Shown: positions 1-11,640 of the stretch, piece after piece
How positions within the stretch are numbered: position 1 is the stretch's first letter
Layout of the letters: every line of letters starts with the position of its first letter
Source: Zanthoxylum bungeanum
Lineage: Eukaryota; Streptophyta; Magnoliopsida; Sapindales; Rutaceae
Assembly (NCBI GenBank): GCA_019454045.1
Contig: SKCR01023813.1
Span: 330,075 to 394,074, forward strand
DNA: 64,000 nt
Direction of reading: 5' to 3'
Notes under the pieces: generated by a model
What the model saw: the letters and a program-made list of their open reading frames with translations, nothing else
Told to the model about the DNA's origin: nothing
Databases searched by the model: none
Position numbers and translations under genes: made by a program

Positions 1-102
1 TATGATTTAGGTTTTATTTGGTATTGTCATTAAAAAAATATGATGAACAAACGATGATTCATAAACGATTTTATGTAATTTTGTCTTATGTTTGAAAATA
101 AT

Positions 103-516
103 TGTAGTAGGTTTAGTGTCATTAAACATCAATTTAACATGTTTTTTAACAATCAAACCACAAAATTCAAAAGTATATCTAACATACAAACCCTAGAATT
201 TTAAGAACTCGAAAAACATGATTTAAGATGTCCAAGTCGAGATGATTCTCTGTCCTTAAGAATTTATTAGCCTCCGTCTCTGGTGTTCTACGGATTTGAA
301 ATGGCCAATGTTCTCCCAGGATTCCTTGGATGCTTCTTGTTCAAGGAGCACTCCTTAACAAGTGTTTGAACTTGGAATATGGTGGAACTCTCTCACAAAA
401 CAATGGAAATTGACTCAAAGAAATTCAGATGCCTTTTTGTGCAACCCTCCAAAGGGTTATACCCCTCTCATCCAAAAGACATGTCCATCATATTAATATT
501 AGAAGAATTTTCAACA
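103..516 (-). repeat. 3' LTR of Copia copy A, with internal deletion
   Basis: Begins TGTAGTAGG and ends ATTTTCAACA on the plus strand. It matches 5473-5975 throughout, except that about 80 bp containing the TTTATAAA box of the other LTR (near 5838-5846) is missing here, along with a shorter deletion near the end. This LTR therefore lacks its apparent TATA region. Confidence 0.88.
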
Positions 517-1091
517 ATCCCCCACAATTCTTCAAATATTCATGTAGACACTTGAGAGAGTTACCGTGAAATAAATCTGCATCGAAATAGGTAGCTTTCG
601 CCTTGAACATTTCCTAATGAATGACAATCGGATTTACTTGGCAAACTAGTGACCCATAGTCTTGAACTGTTCTGCCGTTGGTGTAAACCAATACAATTGC
701 CAACACACAGCTTTACTTCGACCATTTTCCCGTTCTACGGTTGTGTTCATTTCGACCCTGAACAGCGGTCATGGATTCCTCAAGCACTTTAGGGAAATCA
801 GCCTATAAAATCCCATGGAAGCGGCCTCACTTCTTACTTGAAATAGATGATCTACTATGAAGAGGTAATCTGCCTTTACCCCCATTAGGACTCATCTAAT
901 AATATAGTGATCATTAAAAGCCTTAGCTTATTCTAACATTGACAGACAACACTCGGCGTCATTATCGGAATGGGAAAGAGTGCAAAACTCTTCAGTGCTT
1001 GTTTTGAATTGCACAAAGTTTCAGTTGTCTCTTTTGAACCTACATCTTGGGATCTCCAGTCAGCTAGGTTGGGTTTCCACAGTGACAATTC

Positions 1092-4000
1092 TTAATTTAT
1101 AGGCTTCAAGCCCATTCCCCTCGATGACTTCTCAACATGCTCTCTAGGTAAACCTTTAGTTAGTGGATCTGCTAGGTTTTCCTTCGACTTAACATAATCG
1201 ATTGATATTATGCCACTTGAGAGCAGTTGACGTATGGTATTATGTCTCTGACTTATGTGTCGAGACTTACCATTATACATTGTATTTTGGGTTCTCCCAA
1301 TAGCCGATTGGCTGTCACAATGTATGCTTATCATTGGCACCGGTTTGGGCCAACTAGGAATATCCTCCAGGAAGTTTCAAAGCCATTCTGCTTCTTCCGT
1401 TGTTTTGTCTAACGCTATGAACTCCGATTCCATAGTAGACCGGGCAATACATGTTTGCCTCGAGGATTTCCATGACACGACTGCATTACCAAGCGTGAAA
1501 ACAAATCCACTCATAGATTTGGAATCCACTGTATCAGATATCCAATTAGCATCACTGTATCCCTCTAGAACAGTAGGATATCTCTCGTAATGTAGCCTAT
1601 ATTTTGAAGTTTCTCTCAGATACCTCAAAAGTCTTACTATGGCTTTCCAGTGGTTATGTCCTGAATTGCTCGTATATCTGCTAAGCATGTTCACAGCTTG
1701 AGCGATATCAGGTCGTGTGCAATTCATGAGATACATTAGACTTCTAATGATTCTTGAATACTCTAATTGCGATACGCTTGAGCCAGTATTCTTCGATAGA
1801 TGAAGAGTTAGGTCCATATGGGTTCTAGCCACATTTAGATCCCCTTTGATATATTTCTCAAGTATCTTCTCAATATAATGAGTCTGAGATAAAATATATA
1901 TGTCTGATGTCCTAGAAATCTTAATTCCTAGGATCACACCAGCTACTCCCAAATATTTCATATCAAATTTGCTGGATAACACATTTTTGGTAGACTGAAT
2001 AATTTCATGATTACTACCAATTATCAGCATATCGTCTATATAGAGACACACAATGCCATATCTTTTTTGAGTTGATTTGATGTACACACACTTATCACAC
2101 TCATTGGTTTTGAACCCACTTGACAACATCTCTTTGTCAAATTTTTCATGTCATTGTTTAGGTGCTTGTTTTAATCCGTACAAAGATTTTACAAGTTTGC
2201 ACACCTTCTGTTCTTGTCCAGGAACATTAAACCCTTCTGCTTGTTCCATGTAAATCTCTCCATCCAATTCACCATTCAAAAATACCGTCTTTACATCCAT
2301 TTGATGTATTTCAAGACCAAATATAGCTACTAAGGCTATGAGCATTTTTATCAATGTGATACGAGTCACTGGTGAATAGGTGTCAAAGTAATCAAGGCAT
2401 TCCTTTTGTCTATAACCTTTTATGACAAGTCTTGTCTTGTACTTGTATATTGATCCATCTGATTTCATCTTCCTTTTGAATATCCATTTGTAGCCCAGTG
2501 GCTTACAACATGGAGGAATATCAACCAACTCTCAGTTGGTTCTGTAGGATTGAATCAATCTCACTATTAATAGCCTCTTTCCACAGAGGTGCTTTCGGAG
2601 AAGACATTGTTTTTTTTATAGCTTTGAGGCTCATTTTCTAACAAGTATGTCAGAAAATCGGGACCAAACGACTTAGACGTTATAGCTCTTTTGCTATGTC
2701 TAGGTTCGATTGTCTCAATATTTTCACGTTGATCTGATTCTTGGTCAACCTGATCATGGTGTTTGACAGTATCAATCGTTTTTTTGAGAGACTATGTTCT
2801 TTGTCTTTCCTTACAAGGAAACGTCTCTTCAAAGAATGTGGCATTCATTGACTCAATTATCATACTCAGATTGATGTCAGGAATCTCAGACTTGTGTACC
2901 AAGAGTCGATACGCACTACTGTTGCGAGCATATATAATGAATATACAATCAACAGTTTTTGGTCCTATTCTAACCTTCTTAGGTTTAGGAACCATTACTT
3001 TGGCAAGACACCCCCACACTTTTAGCTATTTGTAGGAAGGTACGTGACCTTTCCACAACTCATATGGTGTCTTGTCCAATCTTCTGTGAGGAAGCTTATT
3101 TAGAACGTAGTTCACGGAAAGCAATGCTCTCCCCACAAGTTCTGAGGTAAACCAGAACTTGTCAACATGGCGTTCATCATTTCCTTCAATGTTCGGTTTT
3201 TGCACTCAGTAATCTCGTTTTGTTGAGGAGAATAAGGAGCAATGGTTTCGTGAATAATTCCATGCACAGAACAATATTCACCGAATGGTGAAACATATTC
3301 ACCACCTCTATCACTCCTGATTCTTTTGATTTTCTTGCCAAGTTGATTTTAAACTTCGTTCTTATATTGTATAAAGCTCTCAATATCTTCAGCTTTGCTC
3401 CTCAACAAATACACATAACAGAATCTTGTGCTATCATCGATAAAAGTGACAAATTACTTTTTACCGCCTCTTGTTTGTACAATATTCATATCACACACGT
3501 CAGTGTGTACAAGTTCTAAGAGTTCAGAACTACGTTCTATGAAATGAAATGATGTTCTATGCATTTTTTCTTTAACACATGCTTCACACTTATGTTGGCT
3601 ATCAATTGCAAATTTAGGTATAAGGTCCATGTTAATTAATTTACGCATTATATCATAATTAACATGTCCTAACCTCTCATGCCATACATTTTGTGACTCA
3701 ATAATATAAGCAGAAGTTTTAGCTTTATTAATAACACGATTGACAGTCATTACATTTAGTTTGAAAAGGCCCTCAGTGAGGTATCATTTTCCTACATACA
3801 TATCATTCTTAGTCATTATAAATTTATCAGAAACAAATACAAGCTTAAAACCAGCCTTATTAAGGAGAAAGCCCGAGATACCAAATTCTTCCGAATATCT
3901 GGAACATGCAGTACATTCTTCAATGTAAGCTCATTTTCGGATGTCATCTTCATAACCACTGTGTCTTGTCCAACCACCTGAGAGGTAGACGGGTTTCCCA

Positions 4001-4410
4001 TTGTCAGATGATCGCCGCCATCGACATTCTGATACGAGGAAAACATCTTGCTATCTGCACAGATATGACGAGTAGCCCCAGTGTCTACCCACCATTCTCT
4101 TGGATTCCCAACTATGTTGGCTTCGGTTACAAACCATGTCTTGGTACACATTATACATGGTATTTTCAAGTCCACCCAAAAGGTAGTTCTTGCACAAGAA
4201 GTCGCTAGACGACCATGTCTCTTCCCGCAGTTGCTTGGCTATTTTTGATTCACCCTCCACAGGATCCGGAGGATCTTTGAGGTATTTAGCCAAGTGCAAA
4301 GTTATCAGGTAGAACAACATTTTGCTCTGCCACTGTTTAAAGTTTGCCCCACCAAATTTTTCCGGCTTTTCTCCATGGGAGAGCGGTATTGTGATGTTTC
4401 CGCTAGCCAT
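1092..4410 (-). pseudogene. Copia gag-pol remnant, copy A
   Basis: Broken polyprotein read from 4410 down to 1092. Gag begins with the MASGNITIP start at 4410, runs about 85 residues and is then cut by a deletion near 4131-4140 that joins it directly to the protease region. The gag C-terminus and zinc knuckle, present in the sister copy at 14222-20474, are absent. Protease keeps [15 protein letters not shown], with the catalytic DTGA. The pre-integrase HHCC domain follows (about 3454-3750), then integrase fragments, reverse transcriptase with a YIDDM-type catalytic motif (about 2030-2045, altered from YVDDM), and RNase H ending in a conserved ADPLTKGLP stretch. At least five separate frames are needed to read through, so it cannot make a working polyprotein. 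Confidence 0.9.
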
Positions 4411-5029
4411 ATGTAACTGGAAAATGAACAGAGGTCAATAAGTCTACAAAAGATAAATTACACAACGATCAACAAATGATCTTGTTTTAAGTGATATATC
4501 AAGTGTCCACTCGTTGTTCTATTGTACAGATGTACCAATAGACACAAGTCCTTGAATTTCGACTAAAGTTTCTTATGAAAAGTAAATTAAGGAATATTCT
4601 CAGAGGACGAGGGGGGTCCAGAGTAACCATTTATATCCCTGACCACTTAAGCTCTTATCGCTTTTTTGACATAATATCTTTTAAATACTTTCTCAATAGA
4701 ATCTCTTAGCAATTCAAACTCAGCAATACACTTTCACTTTTACAATACAGAATTCGATATGTGTAGATATATATGTATGTGTCAGACAATATTGGATGGA
4801 ATTACTTGTGTAAAATTACACTTTAAATTCTCAACCAAGTATGCAACAAACGATTGGTTTTCAACTTTATCACTATGTGTATACTTGTGATAATTGAACA
4901 GCCTAATAATAATTTAAACCTATACTACCAAGATTATTGTGATTCAGTATATGGTTTACTAAGTTAATATTATTAATACTTGAATTAATCTAAGTCTTTG
5001 CAATTTATTACAATTCCAGGACAGATTCG

Positions 5030-5385
5030 TTAGTGTCGCGTTCGTATCTACGTTCGAACGAGACTGTCCAGTGTATGTACGTTCATGTTGCATTCTAGAA
5101 CGCGTTCGAACGAAGTGTTCCAGAGAGTTCTCGTTCGTTTAGCGTTCGAGAACGTGTTCAAACGGAATAATTCCAGAGACTTTGCGTTCGAGTTACGTTT
5201 AGGACGCGTTCGAACGAACTAAGTCAGAAGGTCTGCGTTCGATTTGCATTTGAATACGCGTTTGAACGTTCTTAGGTAGAAAGCTTGCGTTCAAGTTGCG
5301 TTTGAAGACACGTTTGAACGTTCTTATGAAATTTTAGATTTTTACCTTCGCGTTCGTCGGGCGTTCGAACGCTCTACGTATTTTT
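5030..5385. repeat. Leader array of CGTTCGAACG palindromes (copy A)
   Basis: About seven imperfect units with a centre close to CGTTCGAACG, spaced roughly 50-55 bp apart, between the 5' LTR and gag. Examples are 5051-5060, 5101-5112, near 5206, 5258, 5312 and 5362. The sister element has the same array at 19570-19850. It sits in the untranslated leader of the element RNA. Confidence 0.85.
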
Positions 5386-5472
5386 CATGCACAAACAATA
5401 TTTTTCCAGAAAATTTTCTTATCTAAGCATGCGAATTACTATCTAACAACACTAATAATAAGTTCTTAAGAT

Positions 5473-5975
5473 TGTAGTAGGTTTAGTGTCATTAAACATC
5501 AATTTAACATGCTTTTTAACAATCAAACCACAGAATTCAAAAGTAGATCTAACATGCAAACCCTAGAATTTTAAGAACCCGAAAAACCTGATTTAAGATG
5601 TCCAAGTCGAGATGATTCTTTGTCCTCAAGAACTTATTAGCCTCCGTCTCTAGTGCTCTACAGATTTGAAATGGCCAATGTTCTCCCAGGATTCTTTGGA
5701 TGCTTCTTGTTCAAGGAGTACTCCTTAACAAATGTTTGAACTTGGAATATGGTGGAACTCTCTCACAAAACAATGGAATTTGACTCAAAGAAATTCGGAT
5801 GCCTTTTTTTACTACTGAAATTGGACAAGGAGCCTCCTTTATAAAGGAATGGAAGGGTGCCTTAAGGGCACCCTTTGGGTTGGGGTGCAACCCTCCAAAG
5901 GGTTATACCACTCTCATGCACCCCTCTCATCCAAAAGACATGTCCATCATATTAATATTAGAAGAATTTTCAAAA
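5473..5975 (-). repeat. 5' LTR of Copia copy A
   Basis: Pairs with 103-516. On the minus strand it reads from about 5975 downwards and contains a TTTATAAA TATA-like box at about 5838-5846. The right edge is 5974 or 5975, because a one-base difference separates the terminal bases (CAAA here, CAACA in the other LTR) from the ATAAT duplication. Confidence 0.9.
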
Positions 5976-5979
5976 TAAT

Positions 5980-6515
5980 TGCAATACGTTTATTAGGTTT
6001 TGGTCAAATCTCAAATTTTAATGATTTTGTTATCTTATTACAAGTCAAATTACAATATCAACCACATCATTACTTGTCAATATTCATTTAGGATTATGTC
6101 GAAAAAAAGATGGTTGCAAGAAGAAGTGATTTTTTTGTTTTTTTTTTTTTTTTTGTTTTTTGTTTTTTTTGTTTGTTTTTGTTTTTGTTTTTTTTTTTAT
6201 GATTATTGTTTTGTTAGAGCCTGTTGATATTAGAAACTGGTTTTAAACTATATATGGCAATGCATCTTTTATATTGGATACATTACAAATGATATATGTA
6301 AAAGATTATGTTCTCAAGAAAGTGAATGTGAAAAAGATGGGCCTCTCACCCTCGGAAAGAACAGGAGAATATGGCTGCATTTAGCAAAATCGAAAAATGT
6401 AATGAATTGGATGTTAAGGTACTTTATGATTATATTTCTTTAGCCTTTTTCGTATTTTTTAATGTTTCCTAACTCGTGAAAATATACAAATCTTAAAATT
6501 TTATTTATCAGTCCA
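5980..6515. other. AT-rich spacer between two retrotransposons
   Basis: No gene is visible. It holds a T-rich simple-sequence tract (about 6127-6200) and otherwise unremarkable AT-rich sequence. Bases 6511-6515 (GTCCA) are the left target duplication of the next element. Confidence 0.7.
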
Positions 6516-8294
6516 TGATCAGTGAGATCACACACGTAACGCAAGCGCACGTATCGCTCAAGTAGTATAAAAATATCGATCTCACGAGGACTTAATTTCT
6601 ATTGTTATTAATTATTGATTCTATTTATTTACATGTATCTAATTAGGATGAGAATGGAATGATTGCTTGATTGGTTGATTGAATGTGGATTTGCTAAATA
6701 AATAAAAATACAAAATAAAACAAATGAAATTAATAATAAAGAAAATAAACATCTAGGGTTGTGATTCCACACAATATTATTCTAATGATGAATTGATTCA
6801 CTTATATATGTGTAATAAATTAGTTTGTTAACCTGGAACACGAAGATATGCAAAAGCCTCTTCCGATGGTCAGATGCAAACACCCAAAGTAACCCAATTA
6901 ACTATATTCTTATGTTAACCAAGTTACCCGAATTCATTAAGTTCAAGTTCTAATTGTGGCTACCCACGCCCGACAGGTATATGTCTATCCTGGAAAGAAA
7001 TCTACTATAAGGGAAATTTTTCCTAAGGTGAGATCGTGAGCTATTGAATCTAAGGCTGAAACCTAAAATCTATTTTCCAAGTTCATTTTAAGTTTACCAC
7101 ATCAATCTTATTGGTGATCAGACAACAAGAAGCATTAAGGATAAAATTCAATAATCAAGCCTAAAACATTACATATAATATAATTAAATCAGTTATTAAA
7201 CTCATGAATATTGTGCTTTATCACTTCCCTAGATTAAAAATAAAAATATGGGGTTAGAGGATGTACATTTACTATTTCAAATCTAGAAATCTATCTTATT
7301 ATAATATATAAATTTTCATTATATTACCAACCGACCATATATGCGGTATCCTGATTAAGTCATTTGTTAATTAATTCCAATCAACCATAAAAGCGGTATC
7401 CAATTAAGTCAAGTTAGAATTAATTTAATTAAGTCCAACAGACCGTAAAGGCGGTATCCAATTTGGTCAGGTTTTAAGATAATTTATATATTATAATTTA
7501 AGGGAGATTAATCTAAATAATCATAATAAAAGTTTCACTCTTCCCCCAGCGGAAATTAACTACAAAATATAAAAAGAAAGATAAAATAAATAAACTACTA
7601 TTACTACTAGAAATAAAAATACATAATTAAAATTTTAAAAATAAATACAAACAAGATACAATCCTTAGATCCTTATTAAGAACCTTAAAGAAAGTATGAA
7701 TTTGGAAAATGAAATCAGCTTCAATTTATAGGTAAATTTTGGCCTTACGTGTCGCGACGTAGAAGCTTTGCGTGTCGCGATTCGCCATTGATACTTGACA
7801 TGTGTACGTGGCTTTGATGAGATGATGACACATGGCACACAAATATTGGCAGCTGCATTATTGGCTTGGCATCGCGACTCGTGAAGGCTTGGCATCATGA
7901 CGCTGACGTCATACTGACGTAAGGAATGATGCGTGTTGGCGGGCTGAATTATTATGCTGAAGGCATGATGACGTGGCGATGGCGCACGTGATGACGTGTG
8001 TGATGATGTGGCGATGACGCGTGTCGGTAGAATATTAAATGAGACTGACATCATGATGACAAATGTCGGCATGATAGTACTTGTGGCACGTCGCGACACA
8101 GAAAGTATGGCGTCGCGACGCACGATTCTATTTTTGCCATTTTTGTCTGTTTTTCGCTTTTTTAGCCCTAAGTTAATTCCATTAAGTCCCAAAACTTCAT
8201 TTATCTACAAAAGAAAATATTCATAAAACTCGAGAAATCATACAAAATATTAGGTATAAGGGGCGGTAAATAGTAATATATTTTCCGCTCATCA
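6516..8294 (-). repeat. 3' LTR of the minus-strand gypsy element
   Basis: About 1.78 kb, ending CCGCTCATCA on the plus strand (TGATGAGCGG on the element strand). Around 7325-7470 are three tandem copies of a module containing GCGGTATCC. Between 7735 and 8130 lies a CpG-rich stretch full of TGACG, CACGTG and CGTCGCGACG-like motifs, which falls in U3 on the element strand. The open frame at 7665-8192 is a by-product of this composition. Confidence 0.9.
7735..8130. promoter_or_regulatory. U3 cluster of TGACG, ACGTG and CGTCGCGACG motifs
   Basis: Repeated TGACG (as-1/TGA-factor type core), ACGTGGC/CACGTG (G-box-like) and CGTCGCGACG palindromes occur within 400 bp of otherwise AT-rich LTR. The second LTR has the same cluster at 12860-13230. 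On the element strand a canonical CTATAAAT box follows, at about 12849-12856 in the 5' LTR, so the cluster occupies the enhancer position. Factor binding is inferred from motif identity only. Confidence 0.6.
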
Positions 8295-8389
8295 TACCCT
8301 CAAACCTAACATTTTGCTAGTCCTCGAACAAAACAAACAAAATAAAATGAAATAAACAGTTAAAACTAAATTAAACTAAGCCACTTTCG

Positions 8390-9015
8390 TAGGGATCACG
8401 GTTGCATTTAGCGTATGCAACAAGCCTTTAAACCCCTATGTGTCCCTAATGGACAAGTTATAGTCTCGTGAAGGCTTACAGTGACGATACCAACAAACGT
8501 CAATTACATGCACAATCAAACACACAAAAAAACAAAAGAAAGAAAGAAATAAAATAAATATATACAATGTCCTCAGAGAATGTCTAGCAACAAAGTTAAA
8601 GGAACCTTCAAAATACATAATACAACTAGAATCCAATCATTTGAACAAAGTATCTAAATCATACTCTGAGTGTGTGTGAATAGCTCTGCAAACAGCTTCG
8701 ATTATAAGTTATTAACTAGGTGAGTTTGTCTCAATTCTCAGTAGTTGATGGGTCAAACCAACCTGACTATCTAAAATTGTTATGTTTGCTACAATATGCG
8801 CAAAGTGAGGTATGTGATTTTTTTTTCTAATATAACATCTTCAATCCTTATAGAAAGCTTTGGGTCAGTGACTCCCAAACCAGTTGACTTTAGGGCACTG
8901 GGTGTTAAAACACCATACGGACTTAATTACTCGGATTTCAGATGTTAAAAGTTCTACCATTTGATGCGAACAATCTCTACTTACTGAGGCAAGATGCCTG
9001 ATTACTAAGTAAGAA
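8390..9015 (-). other. Conserved structured 3' non-coding modules of the gypsy element
   Basis: Upstream of the polypurine tract on the minus strand, three blocks recur in the other gypsy elements of this window. Block C, 8390-8448, holds the stem GTTGCAT..ATGCAAC enclosed by an outer TAGGGA..TCCCTA pairing. Block A, about 8858-8950, contains the palindrome at 8901-8914 (GGTGTTAAAACACC). Block B, about 8962-9012, contains CTTGCCTCAG on the minus strand. None is coding. Their conservation across elements with quite different LTRs suggests an RNA-level role. Confidence 0.7.
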
Positions 9016-11045
9016 ATCATCATACCACATATCATAAATAAATGCAGACAGAAACATATATTCAGGAAAACGGTCATCATCAACCTCTGATTATTTCAAC
9101 TAGTCACTTTGTCAATTCCTTATTATCTAACTGCTAAAGAATTATTTTTTAAGTGCATATGAGTCTGACCTAGATATTAGGCTCAAAGTCTAGGATAAAA
9201 GTGAAATTAACATTTATCTTTTCCTAGAACTTTTTACTAAGACAAACAATCTAATCATTAGAATCATTGTTTTTTTATATTTTGGTATTTTTGAATTAAA
9301 CATACAAAAATTAAAACATGCAAGACACGCAAAACACGCTACATGCAGGGAAGAAAAAATAACGGAGAAAATAAATAAAAATAAACAACCTCACCCCCAA
9401 ACCTAAACCTAACATTTTCCCTAATGCGTTACAAAACAAAAGAAAGATGAAAGAATAATGTCAGTATTTCCCAAATTTCATCACCCTAAACTAATACTTC
9501 AACAACTCACAAATCACAAACAGCCTTTGCCCCCAAAGCTACGTATTCAACCACCAAAATTTTTCAATCCACCATAATCAAATTAACCACACTAAATATT
9601 CACAGCCACAACTCACAAAATCAACTACAAACAACACACCCACAAACTACAAATCACAAATTTTGACTACAAATATTCACAAATTTTGCACAAATACAGT
9701 GATAAAATTAAAATGAAAAGAGAAATGGAGCGAGGGAACCTGATTTTTTTTAGCAAATTGCGTCCTAAATCTAAGCAGCTCACGTGAAAATGGAGGAAGT
9801 TTGAGTCCCAAATCCGAGCTTTACACGCGTAAATGATGATTGGGTTTTGTTTGGGAAGAAATTTCGCGGGTTTTAATGAGTTTGGTTGAAGGATTTTGGT
9901 GAGTTGAAGGACAGATTTCTGGAGGAATTTGAAAGAAAATGAAGAAAAATGAAGATGAGTTGTGAAGAAGATGACTGGTGGTTGCTGATTTCAGATCTAG
10001 AATTGTGTTTCCGTCGCGACGCGCAGCGTGTTCTGCGTCATGACGCGACGCTCTAAAAATGGGGGTGCTCACGTGTTTAGGTTAGCGCGTCGCGACAGAG
10101 TTGATTCCTTACTCTGCCATCTCGGATGAATTGATTTTTTATCTTCGTGATTTTATCAAACTTTATTCCGTAATAACCATATTTTTGCTGGTTTGCTCTG
10201 CTTTAAATGCTCCGTCTGTGTTTTTCCATGCAAAAATAACATACAAAATTAAAATTGCTACAATATGTATACACAAAATACAAAAATAAAAATTTAAATG
10301 AAAATAAAAATTTTGCATGGGTTGCCTCCCCGCGAGCGTTAAATTTATTGTCTTCAGCCAGACGTGACTGAAGTCCATCCGTCAATGAGGCTTCAGCGTG
10401 GTTTTGGATGTCTGATTGAGGAAAATCCCATGTGCGTTGCTTTTGAAGGGTCTCTTCCAACGATAAGGTGGCCAAAAGGATTTTGTCTCATTCAGCGCTT
10501 GTGCCATATTCTTAAACTTTGTCGCACCAGTGGTCTGCAAAAGAAATGAAAATAAATCAAGAGGACTCGTATGGTTCTTGACTTTGAATGATTGTTCCAT
10601 TCTGTCAAGCTTCTGGACGGTGTCCTTGATGTGTACTCCCTAATACAATGATGTTTCTCCTGAAGTCATGAGATTTTCAATATGGTCAGACATGTGCTCG
10701 TCCTTTTGTTCTGCTTCTTGCTTCACTTTTTCTTCACATATATACTTCATAATTTCATTATTCAGCTCTTCATCTGTCATCTATGAAATGTATGCTCCAA
10801 GATCCTCATTTATTGGTGTGAATGGTACATACAGCTCTACTACTTGTTACTCCTCAGAGATCGAAGAAATATCTAGATCAATTTGAGATTCTACTTGTTC
10901 GGGCTCCTGAAAGGATACCTCTCACTCTTGATATTGCTCAACCTATTCCTCTGTTAAGGTGTCATCGTGAAATGCTTGGTACTCGAAGGCTTCGTCGGTG
11001 TCATATGAAAATATTTCGTGAGGTGTAGCTCTGATTTTCTTGGAA

Positions 11046-11504
11046 TTATTTCACTTGATCTGCCAGTCTCTGTAAAGTTGCCTCTTGACTCCGAAACAAG
11101 TCATCCAACCATTCATTTCTTTTCTTGAGCATGTCCACCATCTGTCTTATCATCCGTTTTTCCTCTGATGAATATGATTTTTGAGGAAGATCATACGTTG
11201 ATGGTGGATAAGATTGAGAATATGGTTCAGTGAAATTTGCTGGTTCATCATACCATGAATGATTCTGATAGTTCTGCTACCCTAAATTGTAGTTGTACGT
11301 GCAATGATTGCTAGGGTGGTTACCATCACATATCTCATATCTCTGAAATGGTTGAGCAAATGTTGTGTTATTTCTCTCTGACATCCCTAGATAGCTGTTG
11401 GGCTGGACAACAGGCCTCAGAAAATCGGACTGCTACTTCCTGATTTGGGGTGTATCTTCACCTCTTAAAGCTCGTAATGCTTCTATCGCCCAATAAGGAT
11501 CCAT
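11046..11504 (-). pseudogene. Gag-like pseudogene of the gypsy element
   Basis: Reading from the ATG at 11504 gives a 152-codon frame starting MDPYWAIEALRALRGEDTP, with two internal TAG stops and a TAA at 11046. Near the middle is YEICDGNHPSNHC, which matches the CX2CX3HX4C knuckle of Athila-type gag proteins with the first cysteine replaced by tyrosine. A basic/acidic helical stretch follows. It lies just inside the 5' LTR and primer-binding site, where gag belongs. This is probably a truncated gag; the assignment rests on the knuckle-like spacing and position. Confidence 0.6.
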
Positions 11505-11640
11505 TTTCAACCACCTGAAAAATAAAAGAAAGAAATAAAAATTACAAATAAAACTAAAGAAAATTAGATACAAGTAAAATAGATAGCTTCAAAATTAATT
11601 ACGCAAGAAAAATAACTCACCGACAACGGCGCCAAAAACT

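Larger units (their letters stand above)
103..5975 (-). mobile_element. Ty1/copia LTR retrotransposon, decayed copy A
   Basis: Full-length insertion read on the minus strand. The left (3') LTR is 103-516 and the right (5') LTR 5473 to about 5975. The five bases ATAAT lie before 103 and again at 5975-5979, so the right edge is uncertain by one base. A G-rich polypurine tract (reverse complement of tcccccacaatt) follows the left LTR at about 517-530. Between the LTRs are fragments of gag, protease, integrase, reverse transcriptase and RNase H in the Copia order. It belongs to the same family as the element at 14222-20474 but is clearly older, with many substitutions, frameshifts and an internal gag deletion. 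Confidence 0.93.

Noticed and set aside
6127..6200. Long T-rich tract as a transposon tail
   Set aside because: A simple-sequence run with no adjacent LINE or SINE body or target duplication.
7665..8192. 175-codon open frame on the minus strand
   Set aside because: It lies wholly inside a gypsy LTR, follows the CpG-rich U3 repeats, has a low-complexity product and is not kept open in the paired LTR.
9821..10072. 83-codon open frame on the minus strand
   Set aside because: Interior of the pol-less gypsy element; composition is driven by CGTCGCGACG motifs and poly-T. No domain.
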